A DNA stretch of 64,000 nt from positions 49,152 to 113,151 of the forward strand of contig JBHJGX010000003.1 in assembly GCA_050331395.1 (NCBI GenBank). Direction: 5' to 3'. The notes below the pieces were generated by a model. It was given only the letters and a program-made list of their open reading frames with translations. It ran no database searches and was not told the origin of the DNA. Position numbers and translations under genes: made by a program. Every line of letters begins with the position of its first letter. Position 1 is the stretch's first letter. This DNA is from Thermohalobaculum sp050331395. GTDB lineage: Bacteria > Pseudomonadota > Alphaproteobacteria > Rhodobacterales > Rhodobacteraceae. Below, in pieces: positions 53,165-61,609 of this stretch.

Positions 53165-54379
53165 ATGTCAGTGCCCAAGAAAGTCGTGCTCGCCTATTCG
53201 GGCGGCCTCGATACCTCGATCATTCTCAAATGGCTGATGGTCGAGAAGGGCTGCGAGGTCGTGACCTTCACCGCAGATCTTGGCCAGGGCGAAGAACTCG
53301 CCCCCGCCCGGGCCAAGGCCGAGCAGATGGGCGCCAAGGCGATTTATATCGAAGATCTGCGCGAAGAGTTCGTGCGCGATTTTTGCATGCCGATGTTTCG
53401 GGCGAACGCCGTCTATGAAGGTCACTACCTCCTCGGCACCTCGATCGCCCGGCCGCTCATTGCCAAGCGTCTCGTGGAGATCGCCCGGGCCGAAGGCGCC
53501 GACGCCATCGCCCATGGCGCAACCGGCAAGGGCAACGACCAGGTCCGGTTCGAACTCGCCGCCTACGCGCTCGAGCCCGATATCCGCGTGGTCGCCCCCT
53601 GGCGGGAATGGGACCTGACGAGCCGGACGCGGTTGATCGAATGGGCCGAGCACCATCAGGTGCCGATCCCCCACGACAAACGCGGCGAGGCGCCCTTTTC
53701 CGTCGATGCCAACCTGCTGCACACCTCGTCCGAGGGCAAAGTTCTCGAAGACCCGGGCGAGCCCGCGCCGGCCTATGTTTATCAGCGGACCGTGGATCCG
53801 GAGGCGGCGCCCGACACACCCGAGTTCGTCGAGATCGGCTTTGAGCGCGGCGACCCGGTGAGCGTGGACGGCGCGCCGCTTTCGCCCGCCAATTTGCTGG
53901 CCCGGCTGAACGACCTCGGCGGACGGCATGGGATCGGCCGGCTCGATCTGGTCGAAGGCCGGTATGTCGGGATGAAGTCCCGCGGGATCTACGAGACGCC
54001 CGGCGGGACCATCTGGCTCGCCGCGCATCGCGGGATCGAGAGCCTCTGTCTCGATCGCGGTGCCGCGCATCTGAAGGACGAGCTGATGCCCCGGTATGCC
54101 GAATTAATCTATAACGGCTACTGGTTCAGCCCCGAGCGCGAAATGCTGCAGGCGCTTATCGACCGCAGCCAAGACAGGGTGTCCGGCACCGTCCTGCTCA
54201 AGCTTTACAAAGGCTCGGCCATGGTTGTCGGACGGCGCTCGGATCAGAGCCTCTATTCGGAGGCGCATGTGACATTCGAGGACGACGCCGGCGCTTACGA
54301 CCAGAAAGACGCCGAAGGTTTCATCAAGCTTAACGCATTGCGGCTGCGTCTCCTGGCCAAGCGCGACCGCCCACGGTAA
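53165..54379 (+). CDS. argG: argininosuccinate synthase
   Basis: ArgG joins citrulline and aspartate using ATP in arginine synthesis. The 404-residue protein starts VPKKVVLAYSGGLDTSIILK with the ATP P-loop SGGLDTS. It has ANAVYEGHYLLGTSIARPL, AHGATGKGNDQVRFELAAYA and GRRSDQSLYSEAHVTFE. It is complete. Its upstream gap (65 bp) holds a GGGAG site at 53153-53157. The 240 bp after it contain no gene that I can support. Confidence 0.97.
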   Translation: MSVPKKVVLAYSGGLDTSIILKWLMVEKGCEVVTFTADLGQGEELAPARAKAEQMGAKAIYIEDLREEFVRDFCMPMFRANAVYEGHYLLGTSIARPLIAKRLVEIARAEGADAIAHGATGKGNDQVRFELAAYALEPDIRVVAPWREWDLTSRTRLIEWAEHHQVPIPHDKRGEAPFSVDANLLHTSSEGKVLEDPGEPAPAYVYQRTVDPEAAPDTPEFVEIGFERGDPVSVDGAPLSPANLLARLNDLGGRHGIGRLDLVEGRYVGMKSRGIYETPGGTIWLAAHRGIESLCLDRGAAHLKDELMPRYAELIYNGYWFSPEREMLQALIDRSQDRVSGTVLLKLYKGSAMVVGRRSDQSLYSEAHVTFEDDAGAYDQKDAEGFIKLNALRLRLLAKRDRPR

Positions 54380-54621
54380 CTCTCGCGCCCGCTTGAAGGC
54401 GCGGAGCCGCGACGGCGCGAATCGGTTCGCTGCAACTTGCAAATGCGGGCGCGGCCCCAAGCGTTTCGCTGGCGCATTTTCGGGCGTTCCGGCGCACCAG
54501 CGAGGGATTCCGGGCGATCTCTGGTTCAATCCGTGCGCCACGGTCATAATTCTGTTGACCGAATGCGGCCGAGCACCCTTTCTGAAGCTTGTACAGTGAG
54601 AGTGAAGCGAGTGTAACCCCC

Positions 54622-55650
54622 ATGCGGTACCTCCCGATCGTGCTGAACCTAGCTATCTCCCTCTTCGTCGCACCGACCCCGGGTCTGCTCGTCCTGCTTT
54701 ATGCGAACGGGGGAGAACAGATCCCCGTGGTTCCCGGGCTGACGGTCATGCTGTTGTCTTCGGCGGCTTATTGGATCTGGTTGATCGGTCGCCGGGCAAA
54801 CCGGAACTTCGATGCCGTGATGTCGGAGGCGCGGATGCACACCCCCGCGCCGGCAGACGGTTTGGAACCGCTCGTGCTCGACGATGCCGAGAGTGCCATG
54901 GCCCAGACGCCGCGCCGGCCGCGGGCCGACGAGACGCTCCGGAGCCACGCCGCGATCCCGGATCCGCTCGGCAACGCGCTCGGACTGAGCGCGGGGGAAA
55001 TGCTGGTGGAGAGGGTCAAGGAACTGCGCGATCTGAAACTTCTGATCGCTGACAACCGCGTCACGCTCTTGAACCAGTGGTATCGCACCGACCGCCGCAA
55101 CGTGTTCGGTGAGCGCGATTACGGCGATTGGGCGTTCGAAGCGGATCGCTTCCTCATGTCGTCGGCGTTTAAGGCAAAGACCCTGAACCGCCACGAAGCG
55201 ATTGCCGCGATCACTGCGGAGATCGAGTGGATGGGCGATGTGTCTAACGGAACTGCGCCGGCCGCCGCAGCGGCGGCTGGCTCGAAAGAGTTCCTCGAAC
55301 GGTGCACCTCGGCGCTGGTGGACAACGGTTGGCTCACGCACCTGGCCGAAGCGGCGGGCCTCGACGGCGTGGATCTTTTCGCCGAACAGCGTGACATGAT
55401 CATTGGTCTGCGCTGCAATGCCGCCAATACGCCAGTGTCCGAGGCAACTGTCCTCGATGTGCTGACCGCCCGCGATGTCTACAGCCTCGACGGTGTCGGC
55501 GTGGTGTCGGCGACAGGGTTCACCGCGTCGGCCCGGTCGGTTGGCACGGCGAATGGCGTCTACCTGCTCGAGCAGTCCGATCTGTCCGATCTCCACTACG
55601 TCCTCAACGAGCCGAGCAAGGTCGTGCCGCTCTTCCGCTCCGCCGGCTGA
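54622..55650 (+). CDS. membrane-anchored protein with degenerate Mrr-like nuclease domain
   Basis: The protein (about 342 aa from MRYLPIVLNLA; an extension to 54589 is open) has two N-terminal membrane helices and an acidic linker. A C-terminal region resembles the Mrr catalytic fold: DGVDLFAEQRDMIIGLRCNA, then VLDVLTARDVYSLDGVGVVS, then TGFTASARSVGTANGVYLLE. In active Mrr enzymes the second strand carries QxK; here it reads LRCN, lacking the Lys. It is therefore likely inactive as a nuclease, perhaps a DNA-binding or scaffold protein. The start lacks a clear ribosome-binding site. Confidence 0.55.
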   Translation: MRYLPIVLNLAISLFVAPTPGLLVLLYANGGEQIPVVPGLTVMLLSSAAYWIWLIGRRANRNFDAVMSEARMHTPAPADGLEPLVLDDAESAMAQTPRRPRADETLRSHAAIPDPLGNALGLSAGEMLVERVKELRDLKLLIADNRVTLLNQWYRTDRRNVFGERDYGDWAFEADRFLMSSAFKAKTLNRHEAIAAITAEIEWMGDVSNGTAPAAAAAAGSKEFLERCTSALVDNGWLTHLAEAAGLDGVDLFAEQRDMIIGLRCNAANTPVSEATVLDVLTARDVYSLDGVGVVSATGFTASARSVGTANGVYLLEQSDLSDLHYVLNEPSKVVPLFRSAG

Positions 55651-55679
55651 TCCACCCACGTTTCTCGATGACGACCACG

Positions 55680-55715
55680 CGGCGCTCCCGGTTTCCCGGG
55701 GGCGCCGTTTCCGTT
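55680..55715 (+). terminator. rho-independent terminator
   Basis: A 12-bp stem (left arm 55680-55691, loop TTTC, right arm 55696-55707, one T-G wobble) is followed by TTTCCGTT. It lies 30 bp after the Mrr-like gene and separates it from the next unit. Confidence 0.72.
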
Positions 55716-55750
55716 AGGGTCGCCGGGCAAACGTGCACAGGGAGCCCGCC

Positions 55751-57046
55751 GTGACGACCGAATATGCGGCCATCGTGCTGCTCGAACGCCCATGGCAAGC
55801 CGACCCTGCCGAGCTGAGCCGCGTGCTTACCGAGCGCTTTCCCGCCCTCGGCGTAATTCGCCCCGCAGGAGATGCGGACCGCACAGACGACGCGCTGCAT
55901 CCGATGATCGAGATCGACGGCGCACCGGTTCTGATCGAACAAACCGCCACTCGGCTCGACTTCGACGAGACGTTGCGCCCCTTTCGCCTCTACCGCGACT
56001 GGGATCACGAGGCTGCCCTCTTTACCCACCGCGTTCAATTGCGGGTCTCGGCCGGCGGGGACGGCCACGGGCTCCTCTGGGCAAAGGCCTATGCCACTGC
56101 CGTCACCCTCGTCGCCGGCGCGCTGGCCAAACTGCTGCCGGCGCGAGCGGTCTTCTACCCGGCGTCCGACATCTTCCTCAGCCCGGACGCGGCGTTGATG
56201 GCCGGTCGGACCGCGCTCAAAGGCGTGAGCCCAATCGAAGCCTGGGCAGGTATCATCCCGTTTACCCCGGAGAACGCCCCCGACCGCTATCGCGGCGCAA
56301 TGACGGTGGGCCTCCGGGGCTTCCTTGGACGCGAGCTCGAACTCGCCCCCGTTCCCGTGCCGCCGCGGCACGTCCTCGACCGGATCCGCGGCGCAGTCTG
56401 GCAAGCCCTCGACGGCGAGACCCCGCTCGCCGATCGCGGCACGATCCGAGGCCCCGCCATCGACGGGGTCGAGAGCGAAGGCCTGCTCCTCCGCGGCGCC
56501 TCCGAGTGGCTGCGTCCCGGTGTGCCGGCCTGGGTGCTTATTGCGCCAGACGCGGCCATCGATGCGAACACGCTTCACCTCAAGCCGCGCGGCTCGCTCG
56601 AAACCGACGACGCCTCGCCGGGCGAAGATCTCGGTCCGCTCGATGCCGCCGCCGCCCTCCTCCTCAAAGCCAAGGACCAGGCGACGCCCCATCTGGAAAC
56701 GCTCGCAGGCGCATTGAAGCGCCGCGCGGCGCCGGGCACGGCGGCCATCGCCGAACGGTTGGCCCGCCGGGCGGACCGCCTCGGCCCGGCCTTCGCCGAA
56801 GCGGGCCATGGGATGCGCGCGGGGCTCGATGCACTGCGAACCCGTGCGCTGCCCGCCGCGCGCCGCGCCGCCGACGGGGCCGGGCCTGCCTTCGCGCGCC
56901 TCGTGGAGCGGGGGCGCCACCGGCTCGGCGGAGCGGTCGATCGCATGATCCCTGGGGGGGCGTCGCCCAAGGCGTCCGATACCCCGCCATCCGCCGACCC
57001 TCAGCCTCCCGCCAAGCCGCCCCGCCGCCATGCCGATCAAACTTGA
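55751..57046 (+). CDS. DUF4261-like protein, first paralogue, with long helical tail
   Basis: The 431-residue protein starts at GTG 55751 (AGGGAG at 55739-55744). Its first 270 residues contain IVLLERPWQADPAELSRVLT, TAVTLVAGALAKLLPARAVF and VGLRGFLGRELELAPVPVP, a pattern resembling DUF4261 proteins and shared with the gene at 57741. The last 150 residues are an Ala/Arg-rich helical region and a Pro-rich end (PPSADPQPPAKPPRRHADQT). Function is unknown. It overlaps the glyoxalase-like gene by 17 bp. Confidence 0.58.
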   Translation: MTTEYAAIVLLERPWQADPAELSRVLTERFPALGVIRPAGDADRTDDALHPMIEIDGAPVLIEQTATRLDFDETLRPFRLYRDWDHEAALFTHRVQLRVSAGGDGHGLLWAKAYATAVTLVAGALAKLLPARAVFYPASDIFLSPDAALMAGRTALKGVSPIEAWAGIIPFTPENAPDRYRGAMTVGLRGFLGRELELAPVPVPPRHVLDRIRGAVWQALDGETPLADRGTIRGPAIDGVESEGLLLRGASEWLRPGVPAWVLIAPDAAIDANTLHLKPRGSLETDDASPGEDLGPLDAAAALLLKAKDQATPHLETLAGALKRRAAPGTAAIAERLARRADRLGPAFAEAGHGMRAGLDALRTRALPAARRAADGAGPAFARLVERGRHRLGGAVDRMIPGGASPKASDTPPSADPQPPAKPPRRHADQT

Positions 57047-57662
57047 CCATCTCGTCGTGGTCGCCGGCGATCTCGAAGAGGGCATCGCCTGGGCGGAGGA
57101 CACCCTCGGCGTGCCGCCGCTCGCCGGCGGGCGCCACCCGCTCATGGGGACCCACAACGCGCTCTGGGGCCTCGGTTCCTGCTATCTCGAAGTGATCGCC
57201 GTGGACCCGGAGGCCGTCCGCCCGGAAGAGCCCCGCTGGTTCGGTCTCGACGATCCGCGGCTCCAATCCTACCTCTGCGGAGGCCCGATGCTGGCCACCT
57301 GGGCTGTCGCCGTCGAGAGCTTCGATGCCATCGGCACCCCGCCTCTGGCGCTCGACGGTCCCTATCCCCAGTCGCGCGACAGCCTGACCTGGGAGATCAT
57401 GTTGCCCCGCGAGGTCCCGCTGCCGCTCGGAGGCGCCTGGCCTCTCCTGATCCGCTGGACGTCCGGACCCCATCCCGCCGACGCGCTGACCGATCAAGGG
57501 CTACGCCTCGATCGGTTCGAGATCGCGAGCCCCCATGCCGAGACCGTGCAAGCGGTGTTCGGCACCCTCGAAGCCCCGGCACCGGTGACCTTCGTGCCCT
57601 ATGCCGACGGCACCCGACTGACGGCCACGATCCGGACGCGCAGCAAGACCGTCACCCTCTGA
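57030..57662 (+). CDS. glyoxalase-like (VOC superfamily) domain protein
   Basis: The 210-residue protein begins LDHLVVVAGDLEEGIAWAED and has GGRHPLMGTHNALWGLGSCY followed by LEVIAVDP. This is the typical first half of a VOC-fold glyoxalase-like domain, with His and Glu residues in metal-ligand positions. The second half (LPLGGAWPLLIRWTSGPHPA) follows the same family. The substrate is unknown. It lies between the two DUF4261-like paralogues and overlaps the first. Confidence 0.8.
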   Translation: MPIKLDHLVVVAGDLEEGIAWAEDTLGVPPLAGGRHPLMGTHNALWGLGSCYLEVIAVDPEAVRPEEPRWFGLDDPRLQSYLCGGPMLATWAVAVESFDAIGTPPLALDGPYPQSRDSLTWEIMLPREVPLPLGGAWPLLIRWTSGPHPADALTDQGLRLDRFEIASPHAETVQAVFGTLEAPAPVTFVPYADGTRLTATIRTRSKTVTL

Positions 57663-57740
57663 GCTCGCGTTAAGCGAACCGCAACCCCGATTGCCCTCTA
57701 TTGCGCCCATCGGAGCCACCGGTTCGGGTGCATTCCCTCG

Positions 57741-58718
57741 ATGCTTCAACACATCTCCGCCCACTGCCTGCTCGAACGACCCCACGTCCTCGATATCGAG
57801 CGTCTGGCCGAGCGACTGACCATCGTGATGCCCGAGATCGGTCGGGTTGAATACCTGCGCGGGCCCAAACCGGGTGCGGGGCTGCTCACCATCGATGGCG
57901 GCCTGATCGTCGTCATGAACGAACCCGGGCCCCTCTCGGACGCGCTCACCATGGCCGACCCGGACCGCATTTTGACCTGGGACCCCGGCCCGGCGATCGG
58001 CCGACATTGCGCGCGGATCGTCGTGGCCTGCGGCGGGGACACGATCCCCGGGCTCGACGGGGCGCGAACCTACGCCGCCACCGTGACCCTCGTCAGCGCG
58101 GCGCTCACGGCCATCGCCCCGGTCTGTGCGCTTTACTGGCCAGCCGGAGGGGTCTTTTCCCCGCCCGATGCGCTCTCGTCCGCGGCACGCGGGCTGCTCG
58201 CCGGTCGGCTGCCGCTCGATCTCTGGGTCGGTCTCACTTCGATCGAGGCCCATCTGGACGCAGAGGAGCACCCCGGCCCCTTCGGTCCGCCTCCGGCCGA
58301 GGGCGCGGCCACAACCGGCCTCCTGCCCTTCCTCGGCCGGGAGATCGAACTCGCCCCCGCATTCGTCGATCAGCAAACTGCGCTGGACCAGATCCGGGCG
58401 GTCGCCTGCGCCGCGCTCTCGGGCGATCTGAAGCTGGAGGACGGGGTGGCGATCCCGGACGGGCCCGCTGGCGGCACGCTGGTCAGGCTCCGCCGCGCCT
58501 GGCATCGCGAGGGCGTTCCCGCGGCCGTTCTCGTCCCACCCGATTCGGTGGTGAACGCCCGCAGCTTGCGGCTCATCTCCCCCGGTCGTCGATCACAGCC
58601 GGGGCTCTTCCGCCGTCTGCCCGTGGAGCCGCACTCAGACGCAGGCGCGGAGACGGGCCTCGATGTCGCCGGGCTCTCCGTCGATGGAGACGGTCTTGAT
58701 CCGCGCGGTCGGGCCTGA
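57741..58718 (+). CDS. DUF4261-like protein, second paralogue
   Basis: The 325-residue protein shares with the gene at 55751 the start pattern CLLERPHVLDIERLAERLTI, TVTLVSAALTAIAPVCALYW and TGLLPFLGREIELAPAFVDQ, showing they are diverged duplicates. It lacks the long helical tail of the first copy. The last 84 bases overlap the convergent DUF167 gene, an unusually long antisense overlap, so the real 3' end may be a recent read-through extension. Confidence 0.55.
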   Translation: MLQHISAHCLLERPHVLDIERLAERLTIVMPEIGRVEYLRGPKPGAGLLTIDGGLIVVMNEPGPLSDALTMADPDRILTWDPGPAIGRHCARIVVACGGDTIPGLDGARTYAATVTLVSAALTAIAPVCALYWPAGGVFSPPDALSSAARGLLAGRLPLDLWVGLTSIEAHLDAEEHPGPFGPPPAEGAATTGLLPFLGREIELAPAFVDQQTALDQIRAVACAALSGDLKLEDGVAIPDGPAGGTLVRLRRAWHREGVPAAVLVPPDSVVNARSLRLISPGRRSQPGLFRRLPVEPHSDAGAETGLDVAGLSVDGDGLDPRGRA

Positions 58719-58946
58719 GACGACCCTCACCGCCCGTCTCGCCACCCCGACGGTCCGCGCTAAAAGCGCCTCGAGCGCCACATTCGCCGCCCCGTCGACC
58801 GGTGGACACGCGACCCGCACCTTCAAGACGGGCCGGCCATCGCGCAGCTCGACCCCGTCGATCCCGTCCCGTCCGCCGCGGGGCGTCACGCGAACGACGA
58901 CCTCCAGGCCGCTCGCGACCGCGCGCCAGGGCCCGCGGTCAGCCAT
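58635..58946 (-). CDS. DUF167 (YggU) family protein
   Basis: The 103-residue protein contains LEVVVRVTPRGGRDGIDGVE, VRVACPPVDGAANVALEALL and RAVRVVSGPTARIKTVSIDG, the complete DUF167 pattern. Function is unknown. It is coupled to yggT by an 8-bp overlap, as in many bacteria, and overlaps the second DUF4261-like gene at its 3' end. Confidence 0.93.
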   Translation of the reverse strand: MADRGPWRAVASGLEVVVRVTPRGGRDGIDGVELRDGRPVLKVRVACPPVDGAANVALEALLARTVGVARRAVRVVSGPTARIKTVSIDGEPGDIEARLRACV

Positions 58947-59232
58947 ACGCGATCGGCGCCAGATTGTTGTTCACAATGATACGAAGCGCATAAATCCCGA
59001 AGATCACGACCAATGGGGAAAAATCGATCCCACCCATCGCCGGAAGAAAATTACGGATCGGCCGATAGACCGGTTCGGTCACCGAATTCAGACCTCGCCA
59101 AAGGCTCCCGACGAACTGATTTCGTGTGTTCACGACATCGAAGACCACCAGCCAGCTGAGGATGAATTGAGCGAAGATGACAAACAGGACGATATCGGCC
59201 GCCAAATTGAAGATCTGAAGGAATGACTGCAT
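58939..59232 (-). CDS. yggT: YggT family membrane protein
   Basis: The 97-residue protein MQSFLQIFNLAADIVLFVIF has two membrane segments and the YggT motif LNSVTEPVYRPIRNFLPAMG followed by GIDFSPLVVIFG. YggT proteins are linked to osmotic stress or cell-envelope functions. The start at 59232 is chosen to match the family; the open frame extends to 59337. The tRNA gene begins 107 bp upstream on the other strand. Confidence 0.92.
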   Translation of the reverse strand: MQSFLQIFNLAADIVLFVIFAQFILSWLVVFDVVNTRNQFVGSLWRGLNSVTEPVYRPIRNFLPAMGGIDFSPLVVIFGIYALRIIVNNNLAPIAYG

Positions 59233-59338
59233 GGTGCGCTCCCGTTCGATGACTGTTCGGGTGGTAGCGGGCCCCAGACCGCGGCACAAGCCGTTCGGCT
59301 TGACACCTGCGCGGCCGAAGCCTACCGATCCACCCATG

Positions 59339-59414
59339 GGGCCCGTAGCTCAGTTGGGAGAGCGCTGCAATCGCACTGCAGAGGTCAGGGGTTCGAATCC
59401 CCTCGGGTCCACCA
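59339..59414 (+). tRNA. tRNA-Ala (anticodon CGC)
   Basis: The 76-nt cloverleaf includes the encoded CCA. The acceptor GGGCCCG pairs with CGGGTCC (one G-T). The D-arm is GCTC...GAGC, the anticodon stem CTGCA/TGCAG holds loop ATCGCAC with anticodon CGC (reads GCG, alanine), and the T-arm is GGGGTTCGAATCCCC. A serine-recombinase island begins directly at its 3' end. Confidence 0.95.
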
Positions 59415-59418
59415 TCCC

Positions 59419-60927
59419 TCAATCAGGGGTGTCGGAACCTGAAAAAACCCTGAAGGGAAGCGGGGTTGCGGCGGTTCGAAAACCCTGATTACGGCAGTAT
59501 GGGACAGGCATAGGGAAAACCAGCCTCAGCACGAGTTTTCTGAGCGAAGCATTACCAGAAGACCAGAGATTCCAAGGATTTGCGATGAACCCGAGGGCGG
59601 TTCGAAAAGTTTGTTCGAAGCTGCTGAGCGGTTTGCGCGCCAACTCGACACATTCAGCGACAAGAACGCGGTTCGCTTCGAGCTTCTTGATCTCGTTCTC
59701 GTAGGCGGAGATGACCGCCGGGCTGTCGATCTGAGTGATCCGTGTCATAACCGCCTCGATTTTCTTCTCGATCCTACGCAGGTCAGCAGTGCCCCCCTTC
59801 GCTCTCTCTTTGAGGGCAGCCTTTCGATCTTCCCAGGCATCGCTCAGCATGTCCCGCAGAACATTGTAGAGGGTGGCCGCTGGACGCAGCTCCTTCAGGA
59901 AGGCTTCAAAATCCCCTTCCACTTGATCACGTTGAATGGACTTGCCTCGCATGGCACAGCCTTTCTGGTGACAGAAATAGTAGGGGTAGTATGTGCTCCT
60001 GCCTTTGCTCCACGCTGCCGTCATTGGATTGCCGCAGCTTGAGCAGGCGACGTGGCCACGAAGCGGGAAGTCCTCATGGACATCCTTGCGTATCGGTACG
60101 AATTTGTTTCCGTTTAGCCTTTCCTGAATGCGCTCAAACTCTTCATAGGAGATGAGCGCTTCGTGTCGACCAGGAACAAGATGGATGTCCCACTTTTCGA
60201 AGGTGAGATAGCCTGAATAGATCACCCGATTTAGGATCTCATCCCCGCGCTTATAGGTAGCTTTACCCTTGGCGTTCTTAGAAATGGATGGATGTGCCGC
60301 CAAAAATCTCTGAACTTCGGCTGCGCTTCTGAATCGGCCTGAAGCAAAGCCCTGCAGAGCTTCTTGAACGATAGACGCATTCGGTTCGTCGCGGACAAGC
60401 ACGTTACCCTGTCCAGGCCGAGCCTCATAACGATATCCGATTGGCGGCGAGAAGACCCAGTAGCCATTCATGACGCGCGCGCGCATCCGGCTCGAAACCT
60501 GTTCCGCGTTCTTCTGGCGTTGATGCTGTGAGACCGAAGCGAGAAGGTTCTCGACAAGGATGCTGTCGGAATCCTCTCCAAATTCCATTGTCGGGCTTTC
60601 GAGAGTAGCGCCTGCCTCGATGATCTTCGTCCGCAAAGCCAAATGAGTGGATATACCTCGCGCAAGGCGCGTAATGTCATAGATGATCACAACGGTATCG
60701 TCTTTCTTGTTCCGGCGAAGGTGTTTGAGCATTGCCTTCATGGCGGGCCGATCAAGAACGCTTCCAGAGACACCCTCATCTTTGAAGACCTGCTCGACGT
60801 AAAGCCCCCGTGACCGTGCATATTCACGGCAGATCGTCTCTTGTGATTCAATGCCATGACCGCGCTGCATTTGTGCTGCGCTGGACACGCGGCAATATAT
60901 GACTGCTTTCTTCGATTCCTGGCTCAT
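59419..60927 (-). CDS. large serine recombinase (integrase)
   Basis: The 502-residue protein has the resolvase domain (AVIYCRVSSAAQMQRGHGIE with the catalytic Ser in YCRVSS, then YDITRLARG with catalytic Arg). It continues with a recombinase domain and a zinc ribbon (LRGHVACSSCGNPM... CHQKGCAMRG) and a coiled coil (RRIEKKIEAVMTRITQIDS). Such enzymes catalyse unidirectional integration. The gene ends five bases from the tRNA, pointing toward it, so its C-terminal codons come from DNA next to the attachment site. It overlaps the 83-aa gene by four bases. Confidence 0.92.
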   Translation of the reverse strand: MSQESKKAVIYCRVSSAAQMQRGHGIESQETICREYARSRGLYVEQVFKDEGVSGSVLDRPAMKAMLKHLRRNKKDDTVVIIYDITRLARGISTHLALRTKIIEAGATLESPTMEFGEDSDSILVENLLASVSQHQRQKNAEQVSSRMRARVMNGYWVFSPPIGYRYEARPGQGNVLVRDEPNASIVQEALQGFASGRFRSAAEVQRFLAAHPSISKNAKGKATYKRGDEILNRVIYSGYLTFEKWDIHLVPGRHEALISYEEFERIQERLNGNKFVPIRKDVHEDFPLRGHVACSSCGNPMTAAWSKGRSTYYPYYFCHQKGCAMRGKSIQRDQVEGDFEAFLKELRPAATLYNVLRDMLSDAWEDRKAALKERAKGGTADLRRIEKKIEAVMTRITQIDSPAVISAYENEIKKLEANRVLVAECVELARKPLSSFEQTFRTALGFIANPWNLWSSGNASLRKLVLRLVFPMPVPYCRNQGFRTAATPLPFRVFSGSDTPD

Positions 60928-61175
60928 GACGGGCCTCTATCTCTTTTCTTCTGTTTCTTGTTTGAGGATGAAGATGATCCTACTTCTATTCGTGCATCTT
61001 TTTTAGAGTCCTGTTCGCTCCCTTCGAGAACGGCTTGGACCGCGCCCCATCCGAGGCCAACATCAACAAAATGCTCGACCACAGACCAGACCGCGAGCAA
61101 TAGCTCGTCCTCTTGCTCTCGGGAGAGCTGCATCTTGGAAAGACGATGCCTGTACTTATCAAAATGACTATTCAT
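60924..61175 (-). CDS. small charged protein coupled to the recombinase
   Basis: The 83-residue protein MNSHFDKYRHRLSKMQLSRE is helical in the first half and ends in a Ser-run and basic tail (VGSSSSSNKKQKKRDRGPS). It has GGAGA upstream of the ATG at 61175 and a four-base ATGA overlap with the recombinase. It may be a directionality or accessory factor, but no family is recognised, so this is inference from position only. Confidence 0.6.
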   Translation of the reverse strand: MNSHFDKYRHRLSKMQLSREQEDELLLAVWSVVEHFVDVGLGWGAVQAVLEGSEQDSKKDARIEVGSSSSSNKKQKKRDRGPS

Positions 61176-61442
61176 AGGTATTTTCTCCTATAAATAGATT
61201 TTATCATTTGATTTTTCTCGAAAACAAACGCATTTGAGCAAAATCCCAGTGAATCCGGGGCTTTGCGGACACTGACCCACAGGTAAGCCATTGATTTTGC
61301 GCGTTTCCGCTCTGGCTGCGGTGCAGCAACATTTCCTGGATCTGGACGCAGCATTTTTGTCTTCCGGACTAGGTTTTCACCGTCTCGGATGCCAAAATGT
61401 GGGCAATAGGCGGGTGGTAGTACCCGGCATCAAGTCAAATTC

Positions 61443-61454
61443 CGGAAGCTTCCG
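61443..61454. promoter_or_regulatory. 12-bp perfect palindrome, possible operator
   Basis: CGGAAGCTTCCG lies 14 bp upstream of the ATG at 61469, in the 293 bp between two divergently oriented island genes. The rest of that intergenic stretch is AT-rich near 61190 and carries one GGTAGTACC motif at 61416-61424; no other gene is seen in it. Confidence 0.35.
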
Positions 61455-61609
61455 AGAGAACCTGACCAATGCCTGATGATAAGAGCTTTGATCCTGCCTC
61501 TTTGGATCTGCCCTCGCATTATAGCCAAGATCAGATGCGGCGCATTTAGTGATATATCGCAGAGGATTTCCAGCACTGCGGGTACAAGCTGCCAACCTAC
61601 ACCAATCTG

